64,000 bases of DNA from Aliidiomarina sedimenti (GTDB lineage: Bacteria; Pseudomonadota; Gammaproteobacteria; Enterobacterales; Alteromonadaceae): contig NZ_PIPN01000004.1 of the NCBI RefSeq assembly GCF_003986955.1, positions 62,001-126,000 on the forward strand, read 5' to 3'. Below are positions 49,450 through 59,326 of this stretch, in pieces; the stretch's first letter is position 1, and every line of letters begins with the position of its first letter. Below the pieces are notes generated by a model, which saw only the letters and a list, made by a program, of their open reading frames with translations, searched no databases and was not told the DNA's origin. Position numbers and translations under genes: made by a program.

Positions 49450-50185
49450 CATACAGGTCTTGCGCTATTTGCCGGAAGAGTCGCCGCAGCCTTTTCTGCA
49501 AAGCTTTCAGGTGCCGGTAACTGACAGCACCTCGGTATTGGATGCGCTTAATTACATTAAGGAATCCCTCGACCCCACGCTGAGTTTTCGCTGGTCGTGC
49601 CGGATGGCGATTTGCGGTTCCTGCGGGGTGATGGTGAATGGCATACCTAAGCTGGGCTGTAAGGACTTCCTGCGTAATTACCCCAATGATCTTATCATTG
49701 AACCGCTGGCGCACTTGCCCGTTGAGCGCGACCTGGTGGTGAATATGGACAGCTTTCTGCGGCACCTCGAAGCGGTTAAGCCATATCTGATTGAGGGTAA
49801 GAACGCAGCAGACAGTTCTCAACCGAACCGGCAAACCCCGGCGCAAATGGCACGTTATCAGCAGTTTGCCAATTGCATCAATTGCGGTCTGTGTTATGCC
49901 GCCTGTCCGCAGTTTGGCTTAAACCCCGAATTCACCGGCCCCGCCGCGATTGCGCTGGCTCACCGTTATAACCTCGACAGTCGTGACAGCGGCAAAGCCC
50001 AGCGTATGGCGCCATTGAACAGCAAAAATGGGGTGTGGAGCTGTACCTTCGTTGGTTTTTGCTCGGAGGTCTGCCCGAAAGGGGTCGATCCCGCTGCCGC
50101 GGTAAACCAGGGCAAAGTAGAGTCGGCGAAGAGCATGCTAATTCAGCTGTTTAGCGGACGTGCCATTGGAGGCGCCGGGCAATGA
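49442..50185 (+). CDS. frdB: Fumarate reductase iron-sulfur subunit
   Basis: 247 residues from ATG 49442, inside the frdA end (8-bp overlap) with GGAGGT upstream. Cluster ligands: 2Fe-2S in [13 protein letters not shown] near residue 57 with a later Cys, 4Fe-4S in [12 protein letters not shown], and 3Fe-4S in [17 protein letters not shown]. It carries electrons from quinol to the FAD of FrdA. The stop overlaps the frdC start by 4 bp. Confidence 0.96.
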   Translation: MRSIQVLRYLPEESPQPFLQSFQVPVTDSTSVLDALNYIKESLDPTLSFRWSCRMAICGSCGVMVNGIPKLGCKDFLRNYPNDLIIEPLAHLPVERDLVVNMDSFLRHLEAVKPYLIEGKNAADSSQPNRQTPAQMARYQQFANCINCGLCYAACPQFGLNPEFTGPAAIALAHRYNLDSRDSGKAQRMAPLNSKNGVWSCTFVGFCSEVCPKGVDPAAAVNQGKVESAKSMLIQLFSGRAIGGAGQ

Positions 50186-50568
50186 GCTACAAACCGCAAT
50201 TAACGGGTAGCTGGTGGCTAAAGCATCGTTTCTTTAAAGCCTACATGCTGCGCGAAGCGACTGTAATACCGCTGGCGTTTTTGCTTTGCTCGCTGCTCGC
50301 CGGAGCATTCAGTTTGCAGGACCCAGAGCGCTTTCAACACTGGCAGGCTTTTATGAGCAATCCGCTGGTGATCCTGGTCCATACCCTGGCGCTGACGACC
50401 AGCCTCTATCATGCAGCCACCTTCTTCGTGTTATTTCCGCGGGTGATGCCGATCCGTGTGGGTAATTATCAACTACCGGCACGCTATCTGGTACTCGCCC
50501 AGTGGGGCGCGGTGTGGCTGGTCGTGGCGCTGTTTATCTGGCTGTTCGCCTTCGGAGGCCAGTCGTGA
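50182..50568 (+). CDS. frdC: Fumarate reductase membrane anchor subunit C
   Basis: 128 residues, three TM helices. The N-terminus ([20 protein letters not shown]) matches E. coli FrdC, and the second helix contains [16 protein letters not shown]. It forms, with FrdD, the menaquinol-binding membrane anchor without haem. GTGA junction with frdD. Confidence 0.9.
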   Translation: MSYKPQLTGSWWLKHRFFKAYMLREATVIPLAFLLCSLLAGAFSLQDPERFQHWQAFMSNPLVILVHTLALTTSLYHAATFFVLFPRVMPIRVGNYQLPARYLVLAQWGAVWLVVALFIWLFAFGGQS

Positions 50569-50942
50569 GTAACCATATGCCGAAACCGTCCCGTCGCCAG
50601 GGCCTGCATTTTGAACCGCTGTGGTGGCTGTTATTTAGTGCCGGGGGCGTTTGCTTTGCCGTTTTCGTGCCGGCGGTAGCGCTGATATTTGGGGTGTTAT
50701 GGCCGCTTGGCATTATCGACATCAGCCTGGCTCAGTTGCAGGGGTATTACAGCAGTCTGTGGGGCCTGGTTTTTACCGGCGCGGTGATTTTTTTACCGGC
50801 GTTTCATGCAGCGCACCGCATTCGTCACGCGTTTCATGATTTCAAATTAGGCGGTGGCAGCACCACCGCCTTCATTTGTTGTGGCACCGCCGCTGTGGTT
50901 AGCTTCGTTGCCATCTGGGCCTGGTTTATGCTGCCAGGCTAA
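50565..50942 (+). CDS. frdD: Fumarate reductase membrane anchor subunit D
   Basis: 125 residues from GTG 50565, chosen for the GTGA overlap and a GGAGG 7 nt upstream; the ATG at 50577 is an alternative. Three TM helices, with the [11 protein letters not shown] segment corresponding to E. coli HRMHHAMHDLK. The stop overlaps that of convergent pyrE by 4 bp. Confidence 0.9.
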   Translation: MSNHMPKPSRRQGLHFEPLWWLLFSAGGVCFAVFVPAVALIFGVLWPLGIIDISLAQLQGYYSSLWGLVFTGAVIFLPAFHAAHRIRHAFHDFKLGGGSTTAFICCGTAAVVSFVAIWAWFMLPG

Positions 50943-51580
50943 ATGCCGTATTGCTCGCGGTAAGCGCTGACTTTCGCCAGGTTTTCGTCCTGACCAGGCT
51001 GCTCGCTGAGGTAGGTAATCAGGTCGCCAAGCGTAACAATGGCAATTACTTTCGCCTTGTAGTCACGCTCCACTTCCTGAATCGCACTCAGCTCGCCTTT
51101 GCCTTTTTCCTGTCGGTCCAAAGCAATCAGCACACCAGCCAGGCTGGCGCCGTTGGCTTGCACAATGTCCATTGACTCACGAATCGCGGTACCGGCGGTA
51201 ATTACGTCATCCACCAGCATAATCCGCCCTTTCAAGTCCGCACCCACCAGGTTACCGCCTTCACCGTGGTCTTTCTTTTCTTTGCGGTTAAAGCAGTACG
51301 GGACATCTTTGTTGTGGTGCTCGAACAGGCTGATTGCGGTCGCACTGGCGATAGGAATGCCTTTGTACGCGGGACCAAACAAGACATCAAACTCGACACC
51401 TGAGTCCTGCAGGGCCGCCGAATAGTAGCGGCCCAGACGGGCTAAATCAGCGCCGGAATTAAACAGCCCGGCATTGAAAAAGTACGGGCTGGTGCGGCCA
51501 GACTTCAAGGTGAACTCACCGAATTTGAGCACGCCTTTGCTTAAGGCAAATTCAATAAACTCGCGTTGATAGTCTTTCAT
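50939..51580 (-). CDS. pyrE: Orotate phosphoribosyltransferase
   Basis: Makes orotidine 5'-phosphate from orotate and PRPP in pyrimidine synthesis. 213 residues, identical in length to E. coli. The PRPP motif [12 protein letters not shown] is near residue 120, with [15 protein letters not shown] as the flexible loop. It starts on the last base of the rph stop, so its translation is coupled to rph. Confidence 0.97.
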   Translation of the reverse strand: MKDYQREFIEFALSKGVLKFGEFTLKSGRTSPYFFNAGLFNSGADLARLGRYYSAALQDSGVEFDVLFGPAYKGIPIASATAISLFEHHNKDVPYCFNRKEKKDHGEGGNLVGADLKGRIMLVDDVITAGTAIRESMDIVQANGASLAGVLIALDRQEKGKGELSAIQEVERDYKAKVIAIVTLGDLITYLSEQPGQDENLAKVSAYREQYGI

Positions 51581-52293
51581 TAATTCAGCGCCTCTTTTTG
51601 GATCTCGTTGAGTTCACGAATTGAGTGGCGGGCCAGGTCAATCATGGCATTCATCTCGTCCATGCTGAAGGGTTCACCTTCTGCAGTGCCCTGCACTTCA
51701 ATCATTTTGCCGGTGTCTGTCATCACCACGTTCATATCGGTGTCAGCCGCTGAGTCTTCTTCATACTGCAGGTCAGATATAGCGTCGCCTTTGTAGATAC
51801 CGACAGAAATCGCCGCGACCATGGTTTGCAGCGGGTTCACTTTAATCATACCTTTGTTGCGCATATGGTTCAGCGCATCGACCAGGGCCACGCAGGCACC
51901 AGTAATGGAAGCAGTGCGGGTGCCGCCATCGGCCTGAATGACGTCACAGTCAACTGTGATGGTGTGCTCGCCAAGGGCGCTTAAGTCGACCGCGGCGCGC
52001 AGTGAGCGGCCAATCAGACGTTGAATTTCAAGGGTGCGACCGCCTTGCTTACCGCGGCTGGCTTCACGGCCGGAGCGGGTATGGGTGGCGCGTGGCAGCA
52101 TGCCGTACTCGGCCGTTATCCAGCCCTGGCCTTTGCCTTTTAAGAAACGTGGTACGCCGGTTTCAACGGTAGCGTTGCAGAGTACTTTGGTGTCGCCAAA
52201 CTCAATCAGCACGCTGCCTTCTGCGTGACGAGTGTAGTTGCGGGTAATAGTTACCGGGCGAATTTGTTGAGCTGTACGGCCGTCAGGGCGCAT
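51580..52293 (-). CDS. rph: Ribonuclease PH
   Basis: Phosphorolytic 3'-5' exoribonuclease that trims tRNA 3' ends. 237 residues and intact. [14 protein letters not shown] at the start, [27 protein letters not shown] and [17 protein letters not shown] are diagnostic. rph-pyrE order is as in E. coli, where rph translation affects pyrE expression. Confidence 0.97.
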   Translation of the reverse strand: MRPDGRTAQQIRPVTITRNYTRHAEGSVLIEFGDTKVLCNATVETGVPRFLKGKGQGWITAEYGMLPRATHTRSGREASRGKQGGRTLEIQRLIGRSLRAAVDLSALGEHTITVDCDVIQADGGTRTASITGACVALVDALNHMRNKGMIKVNPLQTMVAAISVGIYKGDAISDLQYEEDSAADTDMNVVMTDTGKMIEVQGTAEGEPFSMDEMNAMIDLARHSIRELNEIQKEALN

Positions 52294-52494
52294 AAGATAC
52301 CTCGTTGCAGATGATAAGTGGAATAGGGGTCGAAAACGCGCCCATTATAGGCATTTTGGCCAGCAAGCGCCATGCCACTGCTGTTTTTGCCCGCCTGACG
52401 CAGGTATACTTAGCCCATTACGGCCACCCAAACCAATCGAGTGTGGCCATAAGTTGATGACTTACAATACTACTTAGTAAAAGGACAGCCTCTT

Positions 52495-53358
52495 ATGATC
52501 TGCAGCATGACCGCCTACGCCCGCCACGAAATCAAAGGCGACTGGGGCAGCGCCGTGTGGGAACTGCGTTCCGTTAACCAGCGTTACCTTGAAACCTTCT
52601 TCCGTTTACCCGAGCAATTCCGCGGCCTCGAAACCGGCTTGCGTGACCGCCTGCGTAAACGCCTGGCGCGCGGCAAAGTTGAATGCAACCTGCGCTTTAA
52701 TGCCAATGAAGGCGCGTCCACCGAACTGGTGATCAACGAAGACCTCGCCAAAGCCGTGATTCGTAGCGCTGAATGGGTGCAGTCAAGCGGTGGTAACGGC
52801 AGTATGAACCCCATCGACGTATTGCGCTGGCCTGGCGTTATCAACGCCCCTGAACTCGACATGGACAGCCTGCAAAGCGAACTGATGGCCGGTTTCGACA
52901 CCGCCATGGACGACTTTATTAGCGCCCGTGCCGCCGAAGGCGCCAACATGCGCAAACTGATTGAAGACCGTTTAGACGGCATTCACAAACAAGTCGTCTT
53001 TGTTCGCGGCCACATGCCAACCGTACTCGAGTGGCAACGTGAGCGCTTACTGACCAAGTTCAAGGAGGCGTCGATCGAACTCGACCCGCAACGCATCGAA
53101 CAGGAAATGGTCATGCTGGCGCAAAAAAGCGACGTCGCCGAAGAGCTCGACCGCCTCGACTCCCACATCAAAGAAGCACGCATCGCCCTCGACAAAGGTG
53201 GCGCCTGCGGCCGCCGCCTCGACTTCATGATGCAGGAATTCAACCGCGAAGCGAACACCCTCGGCTCCAAGTCAATCAACGCCGACATCACCGCCGCCGG
53301 TGTTGAGCTGAAGGTTCTGATTGAACAAATGCGGGAGCAGATCCAGAACATCGAATAG
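52495..53358 (+). CDS. yicC: YicC-family endoribonuclease
   Basis: 287 residues, full length. The start SMTAYARHEIKGDWGSAVWELRSVNQRYLE and the C-terminal RLDFMMQEFNREANTLGSKS are the family signatures; the family acts on RNA and affects sRNA turnover. It diverges from rph over 201 bp, a region with a TATACT hexamer at 52405-52410 and a GGCCAC/GTGGCC hairpin in the leader. The 3' end of yicC is a known integration site for mobilisable genomic islands, and the foreign-looking restriction genes begin immediately after it. Confidence 0.95.
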   Translation: MICSMTAYARHEIKGDWGSAVWELRSVNQRYLETFFRLPEQFRGLETGLRDRLRKRLARGKVECNLRFNANEGASTELVINEDLAKAVIRSAEWVQSSGGNGSMNPIDVLRWPGVINAPELDMDSLQSELMAGFDTAMDDFISARAAEGANMRKLIEDRLDGIHKQVVFVRGHMPTVLEWQRERLLTKFKEASIELDPQRIEQEMVMLAQKSDVAEELDRLDSHIKEARIALDKGGACGRRLDFMMQEFNREANTLGSKSINADITAAGVELKVLIEQMREQIQNIE

Positions 53359-53365
53359 GGTCATG

Positions 53366-53428
53366 TTAAGTTTTGCTAAGTTTGGATAAGGTCGCTTTAT
53401 AGTGGCCTTATGTGTATTGACCTTATCC
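53366..53428. repeat. Direct and inverted repeats just after yicC
   Basis: TAAGTTTTGC/TAAGTTTGGA is a near-perfect 10-bp tandem repeat (from 53366). GGATAAGGTC (53384-53393) is repeated inverted as GACCTTATCC (53419-53428), and the same left arm can also pair with GTGGCCTTAT (53402-53411). Possible roles are the yicC terminator or a recombination-site arm. The rest of the 159-bp gap to hsdR holds nothing I recognise. Confidence 0.6.
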
Positions 53429-53517
53429 CTCTACCATGAACTTTAGTCATCAGCTGGGGGGTTACATTTCAAGCCGATAAAGATGTTCGTAAAAGAAGCC
53501 TTGGCGCTTCACGCTGC

Positions 53518-56500
53518 TTATTTAGACCAGGAATTAGATAATGTCTCGGCTTGCTTCAAAACAAGCTCAACTGCTTCAGCTGATTTATCAGGTGGATACT
53601 TATAGCGTTGCAGGGTACGGCGAACCAAAATCTTCAGCTTTGCTCGAACACTATCGCGAACTTGCCAATCTACGGTGGTCGATTGTCTGAGTTTGCCGGT
53701 TATCTCTATCGCGATTTTCTTTAGAATTTCATCGCCAAGCTCGCGAACAGCTCGTTCGTTGTTGGCCAGAGCATCATAAAACGCGATTTCATCTGGATTT
53801 AAACCTAGCTCAGCTTCACGCAGCATTTCTTCTTGAAAATCTTTGGCCATCTGGATTAGCTCTTCAATGACCTGTGCTGTTTCAATTGCTCTGTTGTTGT
53901 ACTTTCTTAGGGTTTCATGCAATCTGTCAGCATACTTTTTTTCTTGAACAACGTTATTGCGTGTTTTCGCCTTTATATCGTCTTTAAGTAGCTTTTCAAG
54001 CAACTCAACCGCCAGGTTACGCTCTGGCATTTGACGAACATCTTCTAGAAATTCATCTGATAACAAACCGATGTTTGGTTTGTCTAAACCACAAAGGGCA
54101 AATACATCAGCGACGCCTTCAGCGATGACAGCGTTATCTAAAATCTGTTTAAGTGCAGAGTTTTTCTCTTCTTGAGTGCGCTTTTTATCAACACTAGTGA
54201 ATTTTGTGATCGCGGCTTTTATAGCTGAGTAAAATGAGATTTCTTTTCGAAGCTCTTTAGCCTCATCCAAAGTGCTACACAAAGAGTAGGATTTGGTAGC
54301 GGCCAAAACCAAGTCTAGAAAGCGCCTCTTACCATCTTCCAGACCAAGGATATGATTAGCCGCGGGCACCAAGAATTTGTGTGCGTCGGTCTCAAATCCC
54401 GATATGTCGAGTCCTTCTGATTTGGGTGTTTTGCCAAACATACTGCGAATAACATCAATTTTTTCCAACAAAATGCTGAATGCTTCTTCCGCATTGAGTG
54501 TGGGCTGGCCTTTACCTTTTGAGTCTGTATAGGTTTTCAATGCTTGTTTTAGTTCATTAGCAATTCCGATGTAATCGACAATCAAGCCGCCGGGCTTATT
54601 TTTAAACACGCGGTTTACTCGGGCTATTGCCTGCATGAGGTTGTGTCCTTTCATCGGTTTATCCACATACATCGTATGACAACATGGCGCATCGAAGCCG
54701 GTGAGCCACATGTCTCGAACGATAACCAACTTCAGCGGGTCGTTAACATCTTTGAAGCGTTTTTCTAGGCGCTTTTTAGTCTTTTTATTGTAGATATGTG
54801 GTTGAAGCAGTGGCTTATCTGAAGCCGAACCGGTTATGACAATTTTAATGGCGCCTTTCTCTGGATCATCGGAATGCCAATCGGGGCGCAGCGCCAGTAT
54901 TTCGTTATATAGGTGCGCACAAATATCTCTGCTCATTGCCACAATCATGGCTTTCCCATACATAGTGGCATTTCGAGTTTCAAAATGCTCAACCAAATCA
55001 GCCGCAACTTCACTTAATCTCGGGGTTGCGCCAACCAACTTTTCAAGACGACTCCACTCACCCTTGGTTTTCTCGCGGCTATTAAGATCTTCCTCGTCCT
55101 CGATGACTTCATCTACTTGTTCCGATAGCAGTGCAATTTCCGCATGGTTCAGATCAAGTTTGGCTAATCGTGACTCGTAATAAATAGGAACGGTTGCGCC
55201 GTCATCGACCGCATCTTGTATATCGTAAATTGATACATAGCCGCCGAAGACTGCTCGAGTATCTTTGTCTTCTTGAGATATGGGTGTACCGGTAAAACCA
55301 ATGAATGACGCGGAAGGTAGAGCGTCACGCATATGCTTCGCATAGCCAAACTTGTATTGTCCATTCGCACTTAAAGTTGCTTTGAGCCCATACTGACTTC
55401 GATGTGCTTCATCGGAAATCACAACAATGTTATGTCGACTATTTAAAACAGGATGAGACGATTCGTCCTCGAGCAGAGCAAATTTTTGCACAGTCGTGAA
55501 AATAATGCCGCCAGATTCTCGTTCAGCAAGTAATTGACGCAATTCGTCTCTATCTGAGGCTTGAACAGGAGTCTGTTTTAATAATTCGACAGCATTAGCG
55601 AACGTAGCATATAGCTGACCATCCAAATCATTTCTATCTGTTACGACTACTAAAGTAGGATTATTCATTTCCTTTTGCTGCAGTAACTTGCCTGCGTAAC
55701 AACACATAGAGATGCTTTTACCGCTACCTTGAGTATGCCAAACCACACCAGCTTTTTTACTCCCCGGTATAACTTCGTCTCCGTACGTAGCTCGTTTTTC
55801 CTCAGCAAAACTAGAGTCTTGTGCAGCAATAACGGTCGCTTTTATCGCCTCGCGCACGGCATGGAATTGATGGTAACCAGCAATTTTTTTTGTAATTTGT
55901 TCACCATCACTTTCGAACAGCACAAAAAACCGAATGTAATCTAGTAGTAACTCGCGATTAAAGAATCCGCGTACCATCGTCTCTAGCTGCCATTCTAGCA
56001 GCGGCTTATCGTCCTCATTTTTGACGGTACGCCACGGCATAAATCGTTCTTGGTTGGCGGTTAATGAACCGATTCTTGCTGTATAACCATCACTCACCAC
56101 TAATGCTTCATTAAAAATAAAAAGGTCTGAGATCTCATCTTTATAGGTTTGCAGTTGATTGAAGGCGTCCCAAATATCCGTATTTTCATCGCTTGGGCTT
56201 TTCAACTCCAATACGGCAATTGGTAAGCCGTTGATAAAACAAATCACATCAGGTCTGCGAGGCTGTTTAGTGCCAGTGATAGTGAACTGACTAACGACTG
56301 CAAACGTGTTGTTGTTTAGATTATCGAAGTCAATGATAAAAGCATGGTCCGTTACTGGCTCGCCATCGTCTTTCTTGTATTCAACAGGCAAACCCTCTAA
56401 CAACAACCTATGAAATGCTCTGTTGTTGGTAACTAAATCAAGACTTTCAGGTTTTAAAACAATCGCCTTAAACTGTTCAAAACAGTGTTCTATCTGCTTA

Positions 56501-56682
56501 ACCGGAATGTGTTTATTGACTTTTTCAAACGCGGTTCTTAACAGACCTTCAAGTACAACTTTAGCGTAATCATTACGCAGTGGATTGCCGCTATCTGGTG
56601 CAATATCAAGGCCATGCCATACAACCCAGCCATTTTTCTGGAACCAGTCTAAGCAGAGGTTTTCTAGTTGTTCTTCGTTCAT
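53518..56682 (-). CDS. hsdR: Type I restriction enzyme R subunit
   Basis: Motor and nuclease subunit that translocates DNA and cuts unmethylated targets. 1054 residues. The nuclease motif is [21 protein letters not shown] (Asp and ELK near residue 150). Motor motifs are [28 protein letters not shown] and ARVNR. The C-terminal helical tail (about 987-1030) has the [14 protein letters not shown] core that recurs in the neighbouring FRG protein. Start overlaps the FRG gene stop by 4 bp. Confidence 0.96.
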   Translation of the reverse strand: MNEEQLENLCLDWFQKNGWVVWHGLDIAPDSGNPLRNDYAKVVLEGLLRTAFEKVNKHIPVKQIEHCFEQFKAIVLKPESLDLVTNNRAFHRLLLEGLPVEYKKDDGEPVTDHAFIIDFDNLNNNTFAVVSQFTITGTKQPRRPDVICFINGLPIAVLELKSPSDENTDIWDAFNQLQTYKDEISDLFIFNEALVVSDGYTARIGSLTANQERFMPWRTVKNEDDKPLLEWQLETMVRGFFNRELLLDYIRFFVLFESDGEQITKKIAGYHQFHAVREAIKATVIAAQDSSFAEEKRATYGDEVIPGSKKAGVVWHTQGSGKSISMCCYAGKLLQQKEMNNPTLVVVTDRNDLDGQLYATFANAVELLKQTPVQASDRDELRQLLAERESGGIIFTTVQKFALLEDESSHPVLNSRHNIVVISDEAHRSQYGLKATLSANGQYKFGYAKHMRDALPSASFIGFTGTPISQEDKDTRAVFGGYVSIYDIQDAVDDGATVPIYYESRLAKLDLNHAEIALLSEQVDEVIEDEEDLNSREKTKGEWSRLEKLVGATPRLSEVAADLVEHFETRNATMYGKAMIVAMSRDICAHLYNEILALRPDWHSDDPEKGAIKIVITGSASDKPLLQPHIYNKKTKKRLEKRFKDVNDPLKLVIVRDMWLTGFDAPCCHTMYVDKPMKGHNLMQAIARVNRVFKNKPGGLIVDYIGIANELKQALKTYTDSKGKGQPTLNAEEAFSILLEKIDVIRSMFGKTPKSEGLDISGFETDAHKFLVPAANHILGLEDGKRRFLDLVLAATKSYSLCSTLDEAKELRKEISFYSAIKAAITKFTSVDKKRTQEEKNSALKQILDNAVIAEGVADVFALCGLDKPNIGLLSDEFLEDVRQMPERNLAVELLEKLLKDDIKAKTRNNVVQEKKYADRLHETLRKYNNRAIETAQVIEELIQMAKDFQEEMLREAELGLNPDEIAFYDALANNERAVRELGDEILKKIAIEITGKLRQSTTVDWQVRDSVRAKLKILVRRTLQRYKYPPDKSAEAVELVLKQAETLSNSWSK

Positions 56683-57917
56683 GGGTCATTCCCTTCACCA
56701 ATTACATCAAGAATATTGGTTACAATGGCATCTCTCGCATTTACTGGGTAACCAAACTTACGCAACAACACTCGCGTGGCATTCTTCATTTCCGCTTGTA
56801 CGGTCTCTCGCTCTTGCCAATCCACTACCATTGATTTTGATAGGTATTTATTTAGCTCATCAGCAATTAACTGAATGCGGGTAGGTTCAACTTCATGACT
56901 TTCTGGTGTTGACTTCAGTAGTTCTAGGATAGAAGCAGAGTTTTCGCTCTGTGGTAATGCCGATTGCTCAACCTGAGTTATTTCAACGGTTGGTTCTGGC
57001 TTAGGAGTTGATACTCGTTGTTGCAGCGTCCTATCACGCCCAATCTCCGCCATAAATATATTGCAATAATCGGCAGCGCCGATTAAATCCGGAAATAAAC
57101 TAGCATGGTGAACATTCATTCGCCTAAGATGTTTTAAACACTCCTGCTGCTCTTCATTTTTGATATACACCTTACAAATATACTTAGCGAGAATGCCAGG
57201 TTGTTCTTCTTCAGTCGCTGATTTTAATTCATCATCTGGGAAATCTTCATCCGTTAAAACTTCAGTCAGTTTATTTTCAATGGTGGCGTCATAAGGTGAA
57301 AAGGTAAAAAGCCCTGCTTGGCTCACCAAGCGCCCATGGTCGTCCTTTTTTGGTTCAAACACCCGAATATCAGGGCAAAGTTCATTATCTGATATAAAGC
57401 TTTTATTAAGGATATAAACTGAACGATAAGGATTGTCTTTTTCGTCTGTTTGGTCTTCTTTGGCGAAAGCAAAAAACATTGCCACATAAGGCGAGTAGGT
57501 CCAATCAAGCAATGGGGTCATCAAACCGTGGTGCTGACCGATTGACCACAGCTCATCATGCTCACGTTCATTTTCGTCATCTAGCAGTGAGTGGTCTGCA
57601 ATACGACCACGAATTGCCTTGCGGAACATATCTAACTGCTGTTTAGCAATCTCTTCGGTAACAATGCCGTTTTCCGTCACACGCGCTAATGTGGGCGTCA
57701 TCTCCCAGTCAAAGCGGCGGTGTCCACGAAAAATACATTGGGTATCGATACGATTAAAAAAAGGGCTTTCCAACAATGAAGAAAAATCACGCCAATGCTC
57801 AATACGAGTGACCGGGATACGGCCACTAAAAGCATCCGAGGTAATATCAAAACTTTGCTCTGGACTTTCACTTTTCCACAGGGGAATTTTTCCCCAGTAA
57901 GAAGTAGAGGCTGTCAT
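56679..57917 (-). CDS. FRG-domain protein with an HsdR-like C-terminal tail
   Basis: 412 residues. The N-terminal half is an FRG domain: [17 protein letters not shown] near residue 62 and [23 protein letters not shown] near 130. A Pro/Glu/Ser-rich linker follows (about 300-345). The last part (about 348-391) aligns without gaps to HsdR 987-1030, with 17 identities in 44 by eye (IAxE, VDWQxR, YP). No Walker or nuclease motif is visible. It sits between hsdS and hsdR with ATGA overlaps on both sides, so it is made together with the R-M subunits. FRG domains are common beside type I loci, but their biochemistry is unknown to me. Confidence 0.82.
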   Translation of the reverse strand: MTASTSYWGKIPLWKSESPEQSFDITSDAFSGRIPVTRIEHWRDFSSLLESPFFNRIDTQCIFRGHRRFDWEMTPTLARVTENGIVTEEIAKQQLDMFRKAIRGRIADHSLLDDENEREHDELWSIGQHHGLMTPLLDWTYSPYVAMFFAFAKEDQTDEKDNPYRSVYILNKSFISDNELCPDIRVFEPKKDDHGRLVSQAGLFTFSPYDATIENKLTEVLTDEDFPDDELKSATEEEQPGILAKYICKVYIKNEEQQECLKHLRRMNVHHASLFPDLIGAADYCNIFMAEIGRDRTLQQRVSTPKPEPTVEITQVEQSALPQSENSASILELLKSTPESHEVEPTRIQLIADELNKYLSKSMVVDWQERETVQAEMKNATRVLLRKFGYPVNARDAIVTNILDVIGEGNDP

Positions 57918-59326
57918 GCAACAACCTCATTAGTTAAGTCTATTTCACCTGATAGAAGCTTAGGCAGTAAAGCATCCCTAACTTTAACCAGATGATTACT
58001 CTCATTGGATTTTTTTAAGATGCTTTCAATTATTTTTTTAGCGAAATCGTTAAACTCAGTTAATAGTTCAGATGAACTGGTAACAAGAATGGGAATGGTT
58101 CTTACATCCGTCTGATTTATACCTGGAATTGCCGCCTTACCACCTCGGTTTGCAAGCTCATCTAAAACACGCTTCTGACCAATTTGGAAGTATAAAAATG
58201 CTTGACCCAAAGATTCAGATCTCATTCTGAATACATGTTCATTGATTGCAAATTCTGAATACGGGAACCCACATCCAAACATAGAGATTCGTGGTTTAAA
58301 CTCTCCAGGTTTGCCGCCATCTTTATATAGTAAGAAATCGAAATTTTCGACAACGCCACGTTTCAATTTATCGAAAAACTCTCGCGACACGAATTTTTCT
58401 TTACCATAAGTGTATTTACCAACACCAAGTATATTTTCAGCCCCAACGCTCGGTACGCCTTCCGCTATTCCGGCAACACCGCCTTTTGGTCTGCTACCCG
58501 TTTGAAGAACACTAAGGTGATCACCTAGTTGCTCAACACTCCACCCTTGCGGTATCTCCCCAAGCTCAGAGTCTTGCATGGCAGCAGGGAACAGCGCGGC
58601 GGCTTGTTCAAGCTGTTTAAACGCTTCGGCATTGCCGGTTTTCAAGCTGTTGAGTTCATCAATGGTTTTTGCAGAGATAACACTCATCGCCGCGAGTTCT
58701 GCATCCGCATTGCTACCACCGGCAGCCAAGGTTTCAATTTTGGCTTTAACTGGCTCAAAATCTACAAACCAGCTTTTGAATAACGTTTGAGTTATTTGCT
58801 CTAAGGTTTGGTTTGTTTTGGCATTTAAAGCTATCTTGTCATCAATTTCTTTTAGGAATTTACCTGCTTTCTTTCTTATATCTTTATCCGGGTAATCGAA
58901 TTCAAACTTCGCAAGTGACTGCCAGGCTACGCGTTGCCTACCAGATGTACCTTCCATATGTAATTGTGCATAAACCCTGAATTTAGGATGCCTCGCCAGG
59001 TAATAAACATAGTCCTCGTCGAATTCTGGCTCTTTGGCGGACATGACAATAAATTCTGTGGAGCCATGCCCATGCTCATCATGACTTAAACAGTTAACTT
59101 TTGCTGTCTTACCATTCTCGAGGCAAGGAGTGATGCGAGCAAATAGAGTATCGCCATTTTTAAACTTAGAGCCTCCACCCTTGAACTCTCTGTACCCAAA
59201 CTCGTCTACGTCTCGAACATCGATTGGTAAGGCGGCCATTTCAATGAAGGGCTTTACCTCCCCTTTTTTAATCGGGCGTTTAGGATTAAATTCGATAATG
59301 TCTGATATCTTTTTTTTAGAGCTCAT
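57914..59326 (-). CDS. hsdS: Type I restriction-modification specificity subunit S
   Basis: 470 residues from ATG 59326, preferred over the TTG at 59332. It has two target-recognition domains, about 1-155 and 235-430, each followed by a conserved helical spacer (TLFKSWFVDFEPVKAKIE near residue 190 and LLPKLLSGEIDL at the end). Together they define a bipartite methylation site, which cannot be read from the sequence. It overlaps hsdM by 11 bp and the FRG gene by 4 bp. Confidence 0.93.
   Translation of the reverse strand: MSSKKKISDIIEFNPKRPIKKGEVKPFIEMAALPIDVRDVDEFGYREFKGGGSKFKNGDTLFARITPCLENGKTAKVNCLSHDEHGHGSTEFIVMSAKEPEFDEDYVYYLARHPKFRVYAQLHMEGTSGRQRVAWQSLAKFEFDYPDKDIRKKAGKFLKEIDDKIALNAKTNQTLEQITQTLFKSWFVDFEPVKAKIETLAAGGSNADAELAAMSVISAKTIDELNSLKTGNAEAFKQLEQAAALFPAAMQDSELGEIPQGWSVEQLGDHLSVLQTGSRPKGGVAGIAEGVPSVGAENILGVGKYTYGKEKFVSREFFDKLKRGVVENFDFLLYKDGGKPGEFKPRISMFGCGFPYSEFAINEHVFRMRSESLGQAFLYFQIGQKRVLDELANRGGKAAIPGINQTDVRTIPILVTSSSELLTEFNDFAKKIIESILKKSNESNHLVKVRDALLPKLLSGEIDLTNEVVA

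Noticed and set aside
49010-49846. 278-codon open frame on the minus strand across frdA and frdB
   Set aside because: It is antisense to two strongly conserved subunits, and its Arg/His/Pro-rich composition is that of a shadow frame with no start signals.
52422-52448. GGCCAC/GTGGCC hairpin in the yicC leader as a riboswitch
   Set aside because: Only 6-8 bp with a 15-nt loop and no match to a riboswitch architecture I know.
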